The notes below the pieces were generated by a model, which ran no database searches, was not told the origin of the DNA, and saw only the letters and a program-made list of their open reading frames with translations. Shown in pieces: positions 9,106 through 18,225 of a stretch of 64,000 nt of DNA (its first letter is position 1; each line of letters opens with the position of its first letter). The stretch spans positions 6,248,501 to 6,312,500 of the forward strand of contig NZ_JAPEPC010000001.1 in NCBI RefSeq assembly GCF_026340465.1. The letters run 5' to 3'. Origin of the DNA: Streptomyces sp. NBC_01306. GTDB taxonomy: Bacteria; Actinomycetota; Actinomycetes; Streptomycetales; Streptomycetaceae. Both the position numbers and the translations under genes were made by a program.

Positions 9106-10707
9106 ATGAACCGCAAGACTCTGGTGCTGCCGGCGATAGTGTGCCTGCTCGCTCCGGTACTCGCCGCGTGCGGCAGCACAGGCAGCGGCGGCGACGGCGG
9201 CAAAGCCATCGTCGTGGGCACGACGGACTTCATCGAGTCCGGCAATAAGGCTCCGGCTCCTCTCGACCCCGCCTACACCTATGACACCGGCGTCTGGAAC
9301 TTCCTGCGCCCGACACTCCAGTCACTCATGGCGATGCCGCGTGGTGGCGGCCTGCCGGTGCCGGACGCCGCCAGCGACTGCCGTTTCACGGACACCGAGA
9401 ACGAGAGCTACCGCTGCAAGCTCCGCAGCGGCCTCCAGTTCGCCAACGGCGACCCCCTCACGGCCGCCGATGTGAAGTACTCGATGGAACGCGTCACCAA
9501 GATCGATGACCCGAACGGCCCGGCCGGTCTGCTGGAGAACATCGACACCATCGAGGCCGTCAACTCTCACGAGCTGGTCTTCCACCTCAAGACGCCCGAC
9601 GCCACCTTCCCGTACAAGCTGGCGACGCCTGCCGCGGGCATCGTGGAGAAGAAGGAGTACGCGCCGAACAAGCTGCGCAAGGGCTTCGTGATCGACGGCT
9701 CCGGCCCGTACACCTTCAAGGCGGTGGTCAGCAACAACCGCTTGCAGAAGGCCATCTTCACCAAGAACCCCCACTACAAGGGGTCGCTGAAGCTGCAGAA
9801 CGACAAGGTCGAGATCGATTCCTTCAAGGACGCCGCGGCCATGGGCTCCGCGCTGAAGTCCGCGAAGATCGACATGATGGCCCGCACGCTCTCCCCGGAG
9901 CAGATCAAGCAGTTCTCGGACGGTTCGTCGCCGAACATCAACTTCGTCGAGAGCCCCGGCCTGGAGATCCGCTACCTCGCCTTCAACACCAATGACCCGG
10001 CGGTGAAGAACAAGGCGGTCCGCCAGGCGATGGCCGCGCTCGTCGACCGCGGTCAGATCGCCAGCCAGGTGTACGGCGCCACCTCCGACCCGCTCTACTC
10101 GCTGATCCCCACCGGCATCGGCGGACACACGAATTCGTTCTTCAACAAGTACGGCGATCCGAGCAAGTCCGAGGCCGCCCAGATCCTGCACTCCGCCGGG
10201 ATCACCAACAAGGTCCGGCTGACCCTGGACTACACGAGCGACCACTACGGGCCGGGTACGGCGAAGGAGTTCGCGCTGCTCAAGCAGCAGCTGAACGCCT
10301 CCGGGCTGTTCGACGTGAAGACCCAGGGCCACAAGTGGGCGCAGTTCCGCCCCGACGAGGTGAAGGGCGACTACGCGGTCTACGGCATGGGCTGGTTCCC
10401 GGACTTCCCCGACGCGGACAACTTCATCTCGCCGTTCCTCAGCAAGGGCAACTTCCTCAACTCGCCCTACGTGAACACCACCATCCGCGACAAGTACATC
10501 CCGGACTCCCGGCGCGCCGCGGACCGCACCACGGCGGTGGTCCCGCTCCAGAAGATCCAGGACATCGTCGCGGACGACGTTCCCGTGCTGCCGCTCTGGC
10601 AGGGCAAGCAGTATGTGGCGGCCCGGGACGACCTGACCGGAGCGGAGTGGGCGCTGAGCAACTCCTCCGCCCTGCAGATCTGGGAGCTCGCCCGCGGCGT
10701 CAGCTGA
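9106..10707 (+). CDS. ABC-transporter substrate-binding lipoprotein (peptide/nickel type, SBP_bac_5)
   Basis: Membrane-anchored extracellular solute receptor (533 aa). A type II signal peptide ends in the lipobox LAAC with C22. The body matches the family-5 oligopeptide/nickel-binding fold, with LTAADVKYSMERV and AVRQAMAALVDR segments. The ATG at 9106 follows AGGAG by 10 nt. There is no permease or ATPase gene next to it, so it must work with a transporter encoded elsewhere or act as a lone receptor. Substrate unknown. Confidence 0.9.
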   Translation: MNRKTLVLPAIVCLLAPVLAACGSTGSGGDGGKAIVVGTTDFIESGNKAPAPLDPAYTYDTGVWNFLRPTLQSLMAMPRGGGLPVPDAASDCRFTDTENESYRCKLRSGLQFANGDPLTAADVKYSMERVTKIDDPNGPAGLLENIDTIEAVNSHELVFHLKTPDATFPYKLATPAAGIVEKKEYAPNKLRKGFVIDGSGPYTFKAVVSNNRLQKAIFTKNPHYKGSLKLQNDKVEIDSFKDAAAMGSALKSAKIDMMARTLSPEQIKQFSDGSSPNINFVESPGLEIRYLAFNTNDPAVKNKAVRQAMAALVDRGQIASQVYGATSDPLYSLIPTGIGGHTNSFFNKYGDPSKSEAAQILHSAGITNKVRLTLDYTSDHYGPGTAKEFALLKQQLNASGLFDVKTQGHKWAQFRPDEVKGDYAVYGMGWFPDFPDADNFISPFLSKGNFLNSPYVNTTIRDKYIPDSRRAADRTTAVVPLQKIQDIVADDVPVLPLWQGKQYVAARDDLTGAEWALSNSSALQIWELARGVS

Positions 10708-10713
10708 CCGGCC

Positions 10714-10745
10714 GGCGGCAGCACACCGGCCGGTGTGCTGCCGCC
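10714..10745. terminator. Bidirectional terminator, 32-bp perfect palindrome
   Basis: GGCGGCAGCACACCGG is followed immediately by its exact reverse complement. It sits between the convergent lipoprotein and response-regulator genes. There is no T tract, as is usual in streptomycetes. Confidence 0.75.
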
Positions 10746-10803
10746 CGGAGCCGCCCCGGTGGGTCGCGGGCGGCCCGGAGGACCGGCGGGCGGGGCCCGG
10801 GAG

Positions 10804-11478
10804 CTACTGCTGGGCCCCCGGGCGTACCAGACCGCTCTCGTACGCGTAGACCGCTGCCTGGACCCGGTCGCGCAGCCCCAGCTTGGTCAGCACGTGACCC
10901 ACATGCGTCTTCACCGTGGTCTCGCTGACGAACAGATCGGCGGCGATCTCGGCGTTGGACAGACCCCGCGCGACCAGCTTGAGGACTTCCACCTCGCGCT
11001 CGGTCAGCGTGTGCAGCGTGTCCGGAACGGGATCCTCGCCGGACGGCAGATGGTCCGCGTACTTGTCGAGCAGCCGGCGGGTGATGCTCGGCGCGAGCAT
11101 CGCCTCGCCCCCGGCCACCACCCGGATCGCCTGGACCAGCTCATTGGCGGGCGCGTCCTTGAGCAGGAAACCGCTCGCGCCGGCCCGCAGGGCCTCCACG
11201 ACGTACTCGTCCAGGTCGAAAGTGGTCAGCACCAGGACCTTCGCCGGGCCGTCCCGGCCGGGGCCGGTGATCTGGCGGGTGGCCTCGACCCCGTCCATCC
11301 GGGGCATCCGGATGTCCATCAGCACCACATCGGGCTGCAACGCCCGGACCTGGTCGAGGGCCTGGAGGCCGTCCCCGGCCTCACCGACCACCGCCAGGTC
11401 CTGCTCGGCCTCCAGAATCATCCGGAAACCGGTGCGCAGCAGCGGCTGGTCATCGACCAGTAGGACGCGGATCGCCAC
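10804..11478 (-). CDS. Two-component response regulator, NarL/LuxR type
   Basis: DNA-binding response regulator (224 aa). The receiver domain (1-120) has the acidic pair in LLVDDQP, the phosphoacceptor Asp in VVLMDIRMPRMDG (about D53) and the Lys in FLLKDAPANE. A LuxR helix-turn-helix follows at about 155-210 (LTEREVEVLKLVARGLSNAE). The start is a GTG at 11478 with AAGGAG 7 nt upstream. No histidine kinase gene is adjacent on either side, so it is an orphan here. Confidence 0.93.
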   Translation of the reverse strand: MAIRVLLVDDQPLLRTGFRMILEAEQDLAVVGEAGDGLQALDQVRALQPDVVLMDIRMPRMDGVEATRQITGPGRDGPAKVLVLTTFDLDEYVVEALRAGASGFLLKDAPANELVQAIRVVAGGEAMLAPSITRRLLDKYADHLPSGEDPVPDTLHTLTEREVEVLKLVARGLSNAEIAADLFVSETTVKTHVGHVLTKLGLRDRVQAAVYAYESGLVRPGAQQ

Positions 11479-11596
11479 GGGAACTCCTTCGCTAGACCGG
11501 CCCCATTCTGCCCTGACCGGCCCACCGGGACGCCGCAGGGCGTACCGGGGGAGTCCAGGACGGATCAGGCACAGCGCCGAAGGGGCCCGCCGGATC

Positions 11597-12454
11597 TCAC
11601 CGCTCCGCGGCCGCGCCGGACACCTCGGCCCCGGCCTCGCGCACCACTTCCAGGGGGTAGACCGGCGGGGTGCCGCCGAATTCCGGACAGACCGCCTGGT
11701 GGTCGCACCAGCCGCAGAGCTTCGTCGGCCGCGGCTGCCAGTCGCCGCTCTCCGTGGCCTTCCTGATCGCGTCCCACAGCGCCAGCAGCTTGCGCTCGAC
11801 CCGCTCCAGATCGCCTTCGACCGGGTCGTACGTCACCACGTCGCCGCTCCCCAGATACACCAGCTGGAGCCGGCGCGGCAGGATGCCCTTCAGCCGCCAC
11901 ACGACCAGCGCGTAGAACTTCATCTGGAAGAGCGCGCCCTCCGCGAACTGCGGGCGCGGCGCCTTGCCCGTCTTGTAGTCGACGATCCGGACCTCGCCGG
12001 TCGGCGCCACATCGACCCGGTCGATGATCCCGCGCAGCCGCAGCCCCGACGCCAGCTCCGTCTCGATGAACAGCTCCCGCTCGGCCGGTTCGAGCCGCGT
12101 CGGGTCCTCCAGCGTGAACCACCGCTCGACCAGCGCCTCGGCCTCCGAGAGCCACTTCGCCAGCTGCTCGCCCCCGGGGTCGTCCGCGAACAGCTCGCCC
12201 AGCTCCGGCTTGGCCGACAGAAGGCGGTCCCACTGGCCGGGGACCATGCCCCGGGCGCGCGGAACCGTCCGCTCCGCCGCCGGGTCGTCGAACATCCGCT
12301 CCAGCACCGCATGCACCAGAGTGCCGCGCGTCGCCGCAGGACTGGGCTTCTCCGGCAGCTTGTCGATCACCCGGAACCTGTACAGCAGCGGACACTGCAT
12401 GAAGTCACTCGCCCGCGACGGCGAGAGTGAAGTGGGCTGCTGGGCGGTAGTCAT
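11597..12454 (-). CDS. RecB-family PD-(D/E)XK nuclease with Fe-S cysteines
   Basis: Predicted single-stranded-DNA exonuclease of the RecB/Cas4-like group (285 aa). The N-terminal SRASDFMQCPLLYRF holds the first Cys, and GTLVHAVLERM the conserved His. The catalytic core is RGIIDRVD and VRIVDYKTGKAP (about residues 150-175). A C-terminal CGWCDHQAVC cluster supplies three more Cys for a probable 4Fe-4S cluster. I chose the ATG at 12454; the frame stays open to 12499. No CRISPR or RecBC partner lies nearby, so a DNA-repair role is inferred from family only. Confidence 0.85.
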   Translation of the reverse strand: MTTAQQPTSLSPSRASDFMQCPLLYRFRVIDKLPEKPSPAATRGTLVHAVLERMFDDPAAERTVPRARGMVPGQWDRLLSAKPELGELFADDPGGEQLAKWLSEAEALVERWFTLEDPTRLEPAERELFIETELASGLRLRGIIDRVDVAPTGEVRIVDYKTGKAPRPQFAEGALFQMKFYALVVWRLKGILPRRLQLVYLGSGDVVTYDPVEGDLERVERKLLALWDAIRKATESGDWQPRPTKLCGWCDHQAVCPEFGGTPPVYPLEVVREAGAEVSGAAAER

Positions 12455-12581
12455 GTCCAAGACCCTACGACCCGCCACTGACAACGATCCGCATACCATC
12501 GACGGTGGACCTCCTCACCCTGCATGATCAGGACACCGTGGAAAGCGGTGTCGGACCGGCGGCGGTGCGGAGGAACGCATT

Positions 12582-12612
12582 CGAACGACATGAACGACAC
12601 GGAACGACATGA
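12582..12612 (+). repeat. Short tandem repeat upstream of the M50 protease gene
   Basis: Three imperfect copies of GAACGACAT/C lie in a row and end about 10 bp before the GTG start at 12622. No function is evident. Confidence 0.55.
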
Positions 12613-12621
12613 AGGGACACC

Positions 12622-13863
12622 GTGGACGAGAGCGGCGACAGCGGGCGCCCGCAGCCCGGCGCGGACGGGTCGGGGCCCGGCCCCGCGCCCGACGGCGGCA
12701 AACCGCAGCGCCGCCGGGACGCACCGGGCGGCGGCATCCTGATGGGCCGCCCCTTCGGAGTCCCGGTGTACGTCGCCCCCAGCTGGTTCCTGGTGGCAGC
12801 CCTCATCACCTGGGTATTCGGCGGCCAGCTCGACCGGATCCTCCCCGAACTGGGCAACGTCCGGTATCTGGTCTCCCTCTTCTTCGCGGTCGCCTTCTAC
12901 GCCTCCGTGCTGGTCCACGAACTGGCCCACACCGTCGCCGCACTGCGGTTCAAGCTGCCGGTGCGCCGCATCCAGCTCCAGTTCTTCGGCGGTGTCTCGG
13001 AGATCGAGAAGGAGTCCGACACCCCGGGGCGCGAGTTCATCCTGGCCTTCGTCGGACCGCTGCTCTCGCTGATCCTCTCCGGCCTCTTCTACCTCGGGAT
13101 GAAGGCGGTGGAGCCCGGTACGGTCCCCGGAGTGCTGCTGGCCGGCCTGATGATCTCCAACCTCATCGTGGCGGTCTTCAACCTGCTGCCCGGGCTTCCG
13201 CTGGACGGCGGCCGGATGCTCCGCGCGGTCGTCTGGAAGATCACCGGCAAGCCGATGAGCGGCACCATCGCCGCCGCCTGGTTCGGCCGCCTGCTCGCCG
13301 TCTCGGTCCTGATCGGCCTCCCGCTGCTCACCCACACCGGCTCCGACGCCGACGTGGGCGGCATGGAGACGGTCATGGACGCACTGCTCGCCGCGATCCT
13401 CGCCGCGATCATCTGGACCGGCGCGGGCAACAGCCTGCGGATGGCCAGGCTCCGCGAACACCTCCCCGAACTCCGCGCCCGTACGCTCACCCGGCGCGCC
13501 GTCCCCGTGGAGACGACGACACCGCTCTCGGAGGCGCTGCGCAGGGCCAATGACGCCGGTGCCCGCGCACTGGTCGTCGTGGACAGCCAGGGCGACCCGA
13601 CCGCCCTGGTCCGGGAAGCGGCCATCGTCGGAGTGCCGGAGCACCGGCGCCCCTGGGTCGCGGTCAGCGGACTCGCCCAGGACCTCACCGAGGGGATGCG
13701 GGTGCCGGCCGAGCTGGCGGGCGAGGCGCTCCTCGACAAGCTGCGGGCCAGTCCGGCCACCGAGTACCTGGTGGTCGAGGAGACCGGCGCGATCTACGGA
13801 GTCCTCTCCACCGCCGACGTCGAACGGGCATTCGTCCAGGCGATGGCGCGACCCGGTTCCTGA
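12622..13863 (+). CDS. Site-2-type M50 zinc metalloprotease with CBS domains
   Basis: Intramembrane zinc protease homologue (413 aa). After a polar Gly/Pro-rich N-terminus (1-40) come about six membrane segments. The zinc motif HELAH has H99, E100 and H103 (segment VLVHELAHTVAAL). The third ligand Asp lies in NLLPGLPLDGGR (D195). Two CBS-like repeats occupy about residues 250-400 and may sense nucleotides. The start is a GTG at 12622. Its 3' end is 18 bp from trmI, so they are probably co-transcribed. The substrate is unknown; these proteases often cleave anti-sigma factors or membrane peptides. Confidence 0.9.
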   Translation: MDESGDSGRPQPGADGSGPGPAPDGGKPQRRRDAPGGGILMGRPFGVPVYVAPSWFLVAALITWVFGGQLDRILPELGNVRYLVSLFFAVAFYASVLVHELAHTVAALRFKLPVRRIQLQFFGGVSEIEKESDTPGREFILAFVGPLLSLILSGLFYLGMKAVEPGTVPGVLLAGLMISNLIVAVFNLLPGLPLDGGRMLRAVVWKITGKPMSGTIAAAWFGRLLAVSVLIGLPLLTHTGSDADVGGMETVMDALLAAILAAIIWTGAGNSLRMARLREHLPELRARTLTRRAVPVETTTPLSEALRRANDAGARALVVVDSQGDPTALVREAAIVGVPEHRRPWVAVSGLAQDLTEGMRVPAELAGEALLDKLRASPATEYLVVEETGAIYGVLSTADVERAFVQAMARPGS

Positions 13864-13881
13864 GGCCGGTAGTCTGCTCGT

Positions 13882-14841
13882 ATGTCCGAACCGACCGGTG
13901 CCGCCCGCCGACGTGGGCCCTTCAAAGTCGGGGACCAGGTCCAGCTCACCGACCCCAAGGGACGCCACTACACCTTCACGCTCGAAGCCGGGAAGAACTT
14001 CCACACCCACAAGGGTTCTTTCCCGCACGACGAGCTGATCGGTGCTCCCGAGGGCAGTGTTGTCCGTACCACGGGAAACGTCGCCTACCTCGCGCTGCGC
14101 CCCCTGCTCCCCGATTTCGTCCTGTCCATGCCCCGCGGCGCCGCCGTGGTCTACCCCAAGGACGCGGGCCAGATCCTGGCCTTCGGGGACATCTTCCCCG
14201 GCGCACGCGTCGTCGAGGCGGGTGTGGGGTCCGGCGCACTCAGCAGCTTCCTGCTGCGTGCCATCGGCGAGCAGGGGATGCTGCACTCGTACGAGCGCCG
14301 CGAGGACTTCGCGGAGATCGCCACGCAGAACGTGGAGCGCTACTTCGGCGGTCCGCACCCCGCCTGGCAGCTCACCGTCGGTGACCTCCAGGACAACCTC
14401 TCCGACACGGACGTCGACCGTGTGGTGCTGGACATGCTCGCCCCCTGGGAGTGCCTGGACGCCGTCTCCAAGGCGCTCGTCCCCGGCGGCATCCTCTGCT
14501 GCTACGTGGCCACCACCACCCAGCTCTCGCGCACCGTCGAGTCGATCAGGGAGATCGGCTGCTTCGCCGAGCCGCAGCCCTGGGAGTCCATGGTCCGCAA
14601 CTGGCACGTCGAGGGGCTGGCCGTCCGCCCGGACCACCGGATGATCGGCCACACCGGCTTCCTCGTCACCGCCCGCCGTCTCGCCGACGGTGTGGAGGCC
14701 CCGCTGCGCCGCCGCCGGCCGTCCAAGGGCGCGTACGGCGAGGACTACAGCGGTCCCGGAAAGAGCACCGCCCAGCCGAAGGCCGCAGTCGAGAGCGACT
14801 CGGCCGAGAGCGGATCGACCGGTTCCGACGAGATCGTCTGA
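13882..14841 (+). CDS. trmI: tRNA (adenine-58-N1)-methyltransferase
   Basis: SAM-dependent enzyme making m1A58 in the T-loop of tRNA (319 aa). An N-terminal small beta domain (about 10-75, with YTFTLEAGKNFHTHKG) precedes a Rossmann methyltransferase domain. The SAM motif is VVEAGVGSGALSSFLL and the active-site region is VVLDMLAPWE. The acidic Ser-rich tail (about 295-319) looks unstructured. The gene lies upstream of arc, a position common in actinobacteria. It ends with a strong hairpin, so read-through into arc is unlikely. Confidence 0.94.
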   Translation: MSEPTGAARRRGPFKVGDQVQLTDPKGRHYTFTLEAGKNFHTHKGSFPHDELIGAPEGSVVRTTGNVAYLALRPLLPDFVLSMPRGAAVVYPKDAGQILAFGDIFPGARVVEAGVGSGALSSFLLRAIGEQGMLHSYERREDFAEIATQNVERYFGGPHPAWQLTVGDLQDNLSDTDVDRVVLDMLAPWECLDAVSKALVPGGILCCYVATTTQLSRTVESIREIGCFAEPQPWESMVRNWHVEGLAVRPDHRMIGHTGFLVTARRLADGVEAPLRRRRPSKGAYGEDYSGPGKSTAQPKAAVESDSAESGSTGSDEIV

Positions 14842-14859
14842 CCCGGACAACGCACCGGC

Positions 14860-14904
14860 GCCGCCGCGCAGTTCCCCGAGCACACCGGGGAACTACGCGG
14901 CGGC
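14860..14904 (+). terminator. Terminator after trmI
   Basis: Long hairpin: arms GCCGCCGCG and AGTTCCCCG pair with CGGGGAACT and CGCGGCGGC, with one mismatch. It is followed by TTCTTT, an unusually T-rich tail for this genome. Confidence 0.8.
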
Positions 14905-15006
14905 TTCTTTACGTTGACCTTACGGACCCCGGCGTTCCGATCCCCTGTGACGTGTGGCACTATTCTGGCCACCCCCTCCGGCACTGCCCCACAGGAGACC
15001 TCTCGC

Positions 15007-15594
15007 GTGCAGCCCTCCGCGCTCCCGGACCTCGTACTCCCGGACCTCGCGCACAACAGGACCAGTCCGGTCCACTGGCTGGCCACGGCCACCGCGATGG
15101 CCGGCGTCGTCGCACTGGCGGGCGTTCTCACGCCCGATCCGGCCACCGCGTCCCAGCCCGGCGGCAGACCGGCCCGCACGCACATGGCCGCGCCGAACCC
15201 GGCGGCCGTGACCTTCCCGCTGAAGTGCGGAGGGGCGGGGACCACCGTCACCGGGAAGGCGTCCGGCGACCTCGACGGGGACGGCAGCTCCGAAACGGTG
15301 GCCGCGGTGCGCTGCGACGCCGGATCGGGCACACCCCCCAGCGGGATCTACGTGCTCGCCCGGCCGGGGACCGGTGACGGCCCGCCCCGGATCGTCGCGA
15401 CACTGATCAGCCCGGCCGAGCAGCAGACCGTGGGCGCGCTCGCCGTGCGGGACGGCGCGGTGACCGCGACGCTCCTCGGCTACTCCTCACCCGATGTGCC
15501 GCGCTCGAATCCGGACGTGCGGCAGCAGGCCAAGTGGCGCTGGCAGGGCGGCGAGTTCGTACGCTCGGCGCCCTCCCAGGCGCGGAGCGTCTGA
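15007..15594 (+). CDS. Secreted or membrane-anchored protein of unknown function
   Basis: A 195-aa protein. I chose the GTG at 15007 because AGGAGA lies 9 nt upstream; the frame opens earlier at 14914. A hydrophobic segment near residues 20-42 (ATATAMAGVVALAGVL) ends in an Ala-rich, signal-peptidase-like region. The exported part contains SGDLDGDGSSETVAAVRC, which resembles one FG-GAP/calcium-binding repeat, and two Cys that may form a disulfide. It stands alone between trmI and the convergent ferredoxin gene. The family was not recognised. Confidence 0.65.
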   Translation: MQPSALPDLVLPDLAHNRTSPVHWLATATAMAGVVALAGVLTPDPATASQPGGRPARTHMAAPNPAAVTFPLKCGGAGTTVTGKASGDLDGDGSSETVAAVRCDAGSGTPPSGIYVLARPGTGDGPPRIVATLISPAEQQTVGALAVRDGAVTATLLGYSSPDVPRSNPDVRQQAKWRWQGGEFVRSAPSQARSV

Positions 15595-15670
15595 CGGCGG
15601 TGGGCCCGGCGGCGGGCGTATGCCGACGGCGGGTACGTGGCGTACCTGAGGATGCGGCGCGCGCGATGAC

Positions 15671-15982
15671 CTACTCGGCAGCGGGCCCGTAGACCTCGAC
15701 GCTGTCCGAAACGCGACGTACATGGATGCAGTCGCCCGGACACTCCTTGGCCGAGTCCACCACGTCCTGGAGGAGCGGCAGCGGCACGGGCGTTGTGGCG
15801 CCGACGGCCTGGAGCAGCTCGTCGTCGGCGCTCTTCACATAGGCCAGCCCGTCGATGTCCAGCTCGAACACCTCGGGCGCGTACTGGGCGCAGATGCCGT
15901 CCCCGGTGCAGAGATCCTGGTCGATCCAGACCTCCAGCGCCTGGGCGCCGTCGCTGGTGGGAGCCTCGTCCTGCACGGTCAT
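15671..15982 (-). CDS. Small ferredoxin, probably [3Fe-4S]
   Basis: Low-potential electron carrier (103 aa). Cluster ligands are C25 and C31 (CTGDGIC, with Asp at the position of the missing middle Cys) and C81 (CPGDC). That pattern fits a single 3Fe-4S cluster of the type serving cytochromes P450. The ATG at 15982 follows AGGAGA; the frame extends to 16132 without homology. No P450 or reductase gene is nearby, so the partner is unknown. It is divergent from arc, sharing a 241-bp intergenic region. Confidence 0.88.
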   Translation of the reverse strand: MTVQDEAPTSDGAQALEVWIDQDLCTGDGICAQYAPEVFELDIDGLAYVKSADDELLQAVGATTPVPLPLLQDVVDSAKECPGDCIHVRRVSDSVEVYGPAAE

Positions 15983-16223
15983 TTCTCCTGCCGTTCCTGC
16001 GCGGTTGAACCAATTGAAGCCAGCCCTGACGGGTGTTGAACACTTCGACGATACAACCGGCTGCTTTCCGATGTTGTTGGGTGGGTATTCCCAAGGCGTG
16101 AGGGAGTACGCAAGGGTGAAGATCAGACACACCCCGACGGTCTTTGTGATCTAGGGGTTTCAATCACCAGCCGCCCAGGTAGGGTCAGGAAGCGTCCAGC
16201 TCCCCTTGGAGGAGGTGAGGACC

Positions 16224-17990
16224 GTGGCAGCCCACGACGACGACATCAACCGCGGCACCCGGCCCGCGCGAGGGTCCGAGGACCCCGCCGGCCAGGTTGC
16301 CTATCTCGAGCAGGAAATCGCCGTCCTGCGCCGCAAGCTCGCCGACTCTCCGCGTCATACGAGGATTCTCGAAGAGCGGATCGTCGAGCTGCAGACCAAC
16401 CTGGCAGGCGTGTCCGCGCAGAACGAGCGGCTCGCCAATACACTCCGTGAGGCCCGCGACCAGATCGTGGCCCTCAAGGAGGAGGTCGACCGGCTCGCAC
16501 AGCCGCCGGCCGGCTTCGGTGTCTTCCTGCAGGCCAATGAGGACGGGACCTGCGACATCTTCACCGGGGGCCGCAAGCTCCGGGTGAACGTGAGTCCCAG
16601 CGTCGAGCTCGAAGAGCTCAGGCGCGGCCAGGAAGTCATGCTCAACGAAGCGCTCAACGTGGTCGAGGCCATGGAATTCGAGCGCGCCGGGGACATCGTC
16701 ACCCTCAAGGAGATCCTTGAGGACGGCGAGCGCGCCCTGGTGATCGGGCACACCGACGAGGAACGGGTGGTGCGGCTCGCCGAGCCGCTGCTGGACATCA
16801 CCATCCGCCCCGGCGACGCCCTGCTGCTCGACTCCAGGTCCGGTTACGTCTATGAAGTCGTGCCGAAGAGCGAGGTCGAGGAGCTCGTCCTCGAAGAGGT
16901 CCCGGACATCGACTACGACAAGATCGGCGGCCTGGGCGACCAGATCGAGCTGATCCGCGACGCGGTCGAGCTTCCGTACCTCCACCCCGACCTCTTCAAG
17001 GAGCACGAGCTGCGGCCGCCGAAGGGCATCCTGCTCTACGGTCCGCCCGGCTGCGGCAAGACTCTCATTGCCAAGGCCGTCGCCAACTCCCTTGCCAAGA
17101 AAGTCGCCGAGGTCACCGGCCAGCCCGCGGGGAAGAGCTACTTCCTCAACATCAAGGGCCCCGAACTCCTCAACAAGTACGTCGGTGAGACCGAGCGGCA
17201 CATCCGCCTGGTCTTCCAGCGTGCCCGGGAGAAGGCGAGCGAGGGCACCCCTGTCATCGTCTTCTTCGACGAGATGGAATCCCTCTTCCGCACCCGTGGA
17301 TCAGGCGTCAGCTCGGACGTGGAGAACACCATCGTCCCGCAGCTGCTCGCCGAGATCGACGGTGTGGAGGGCCTGGAGAACGTCATCGTCATCGGCGCCT
17401 CCAACCGCGAGGACATGATCGACCCGGCGATCCTGCGGCCGGGCCGGCTCGACGTCAAGATCAAGATCGAGCGTCCGGACGCGGAGGCGGCGAAGGACAT
17501 CTTCGCCAAGTACCTGCGGTCGTCGCTGCCGCTGCACACGGACGACCTGGCCGAACACCGGGAGAACCCCGATGTCACGGTCAGCGCCATGATCCAGTCC
17601 GTCGTGGAGCGGATGTACACGGAGTCCGAGGAGAACCGCTTCCTCGAAGTCACGTACGCCAACGGCGACAAGGAAGTCCTCTACTTCAAGGACTTCAACT
17701 CCGGCGCGATGATCCAGAACATCGTCGACCGGGCCAAGAAGATGGCCATCAAGGCCTTCCTCGACCAGGGACAGAAGGGTCTGCGGGTCTCCCATCTCCT
17801 CCAGGCATGTGTGGATGAGTTCAAGGAGAACGAGGACCTGCCGAACACCACCAACCCCGACGACTGGGCCCGTATCTCCGGCAAGAAGGGCGAGCGGATC
17901 GTATTCATCCGCACCCTTGTCACCGGAAAGCAGGGCGCGGACACCGGGCGCTCCATCGACACGGTGGCGAACACCGGTCAGTACCTGTAA
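16224..17990 (+). CDS. arc: Proteasome-associated AAA ATPase
   Basis: Hexameric unfoldase (ARC/Mpa, 588 aa) that binds pupylated proteins and feeds them into the 20S core. A coiled coil lies at about 15-90 (EQEIAVLRRKLADS onward), followed by two OB-fold interdomains (about 95-240). The AAA module has Walker A GPPGCGKT near 273-280 and Walker B IVFFDEME near 343-350. The C-terminus is QYL, the proteasome-docking tail. The start is the GTG at 16224 after GGAGGAGG. It heads the arc-dop-pup-prcB-prcA cluster, although a terminator separates it from dop. Confidence 0.96.
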   Translation: MAAHDDDINRGTRPARGSEDPAGQVAYLEQEIAVLRRKLADSPRHTRILEERIVELQTNLAGVSAQNERLANTLREARDQIVALKEEVDRLAQPPAGFGVFLQANEDGTCDIFTGGRKLRVNVSPSVELEELRRGQEVMLNEALNVVEAMEFERAGDIVTLKEILEDGERALVIGHTDEERVVRLAEPLLDITIRPGDALLLDSRSGYVYEVVPKSEVEELVLEEVPDIDYDKIGGLGDQIELIRDAVELPYLHPDLFKEHELRPPKGILLYGPPGCGKTLIAKAVANSLAKKVAEVTGQPAGKSYFLNIKGPELLNKYVGETERHIRLVFQRAREKASEGTPVIVFFDEMESLFRTRGSGVSSDVENTIVPQLLAEIDGVEGLENVIVIGASNREDMIDPAILRPGRLDVKIKIERPDAEAAKDIFAKYLRSSLPLHTDDLAEHRENPDVTVSAMIQSVVERMYTESEENRFLEVTYANGDKEVLYFKDFNSGAMIQNIVDRAKKMAIKAFLDQGQKGLRVSHLLQACVDEFKENEDLPNTTNPDDWARISGKKGERIVFIRTLVTGKQGADTGRSIDTVANTGQYL

Positions 17991-17997
17991 AAGACAG

Positions 17998-18035
17998 GGC
18001 GGCTGCGGGTCCCCCGGCGGGCACCCGCAGCCGCC
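17998..18035 (+). terminator. Terminator after arc
   Basis: GGCGGCTGCGGGT pairs perfectly with ACCCGCAGCCGCC over a 12-nt loop and is followed by GTGTTTT. Confidence 0.8.
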
Positions 18036-18225
18036 GTGTTTTCCGGCCTTCGGCCGCAAGGACAGCAATGCCTGTAATGATCTCCCCAGCGGCGCAATGG
18101 CGTTCTACGCTCTTCGGTATCACCGAGTCGCGCAGTGCGGGGAAGGGCAACCGCACACGCACCGGAGAAGCAGCGGTACTTGAGCGACGTTCCCGCGAGG
18201 GGCGCTGCCGGGCAAGGAGGGCCGC

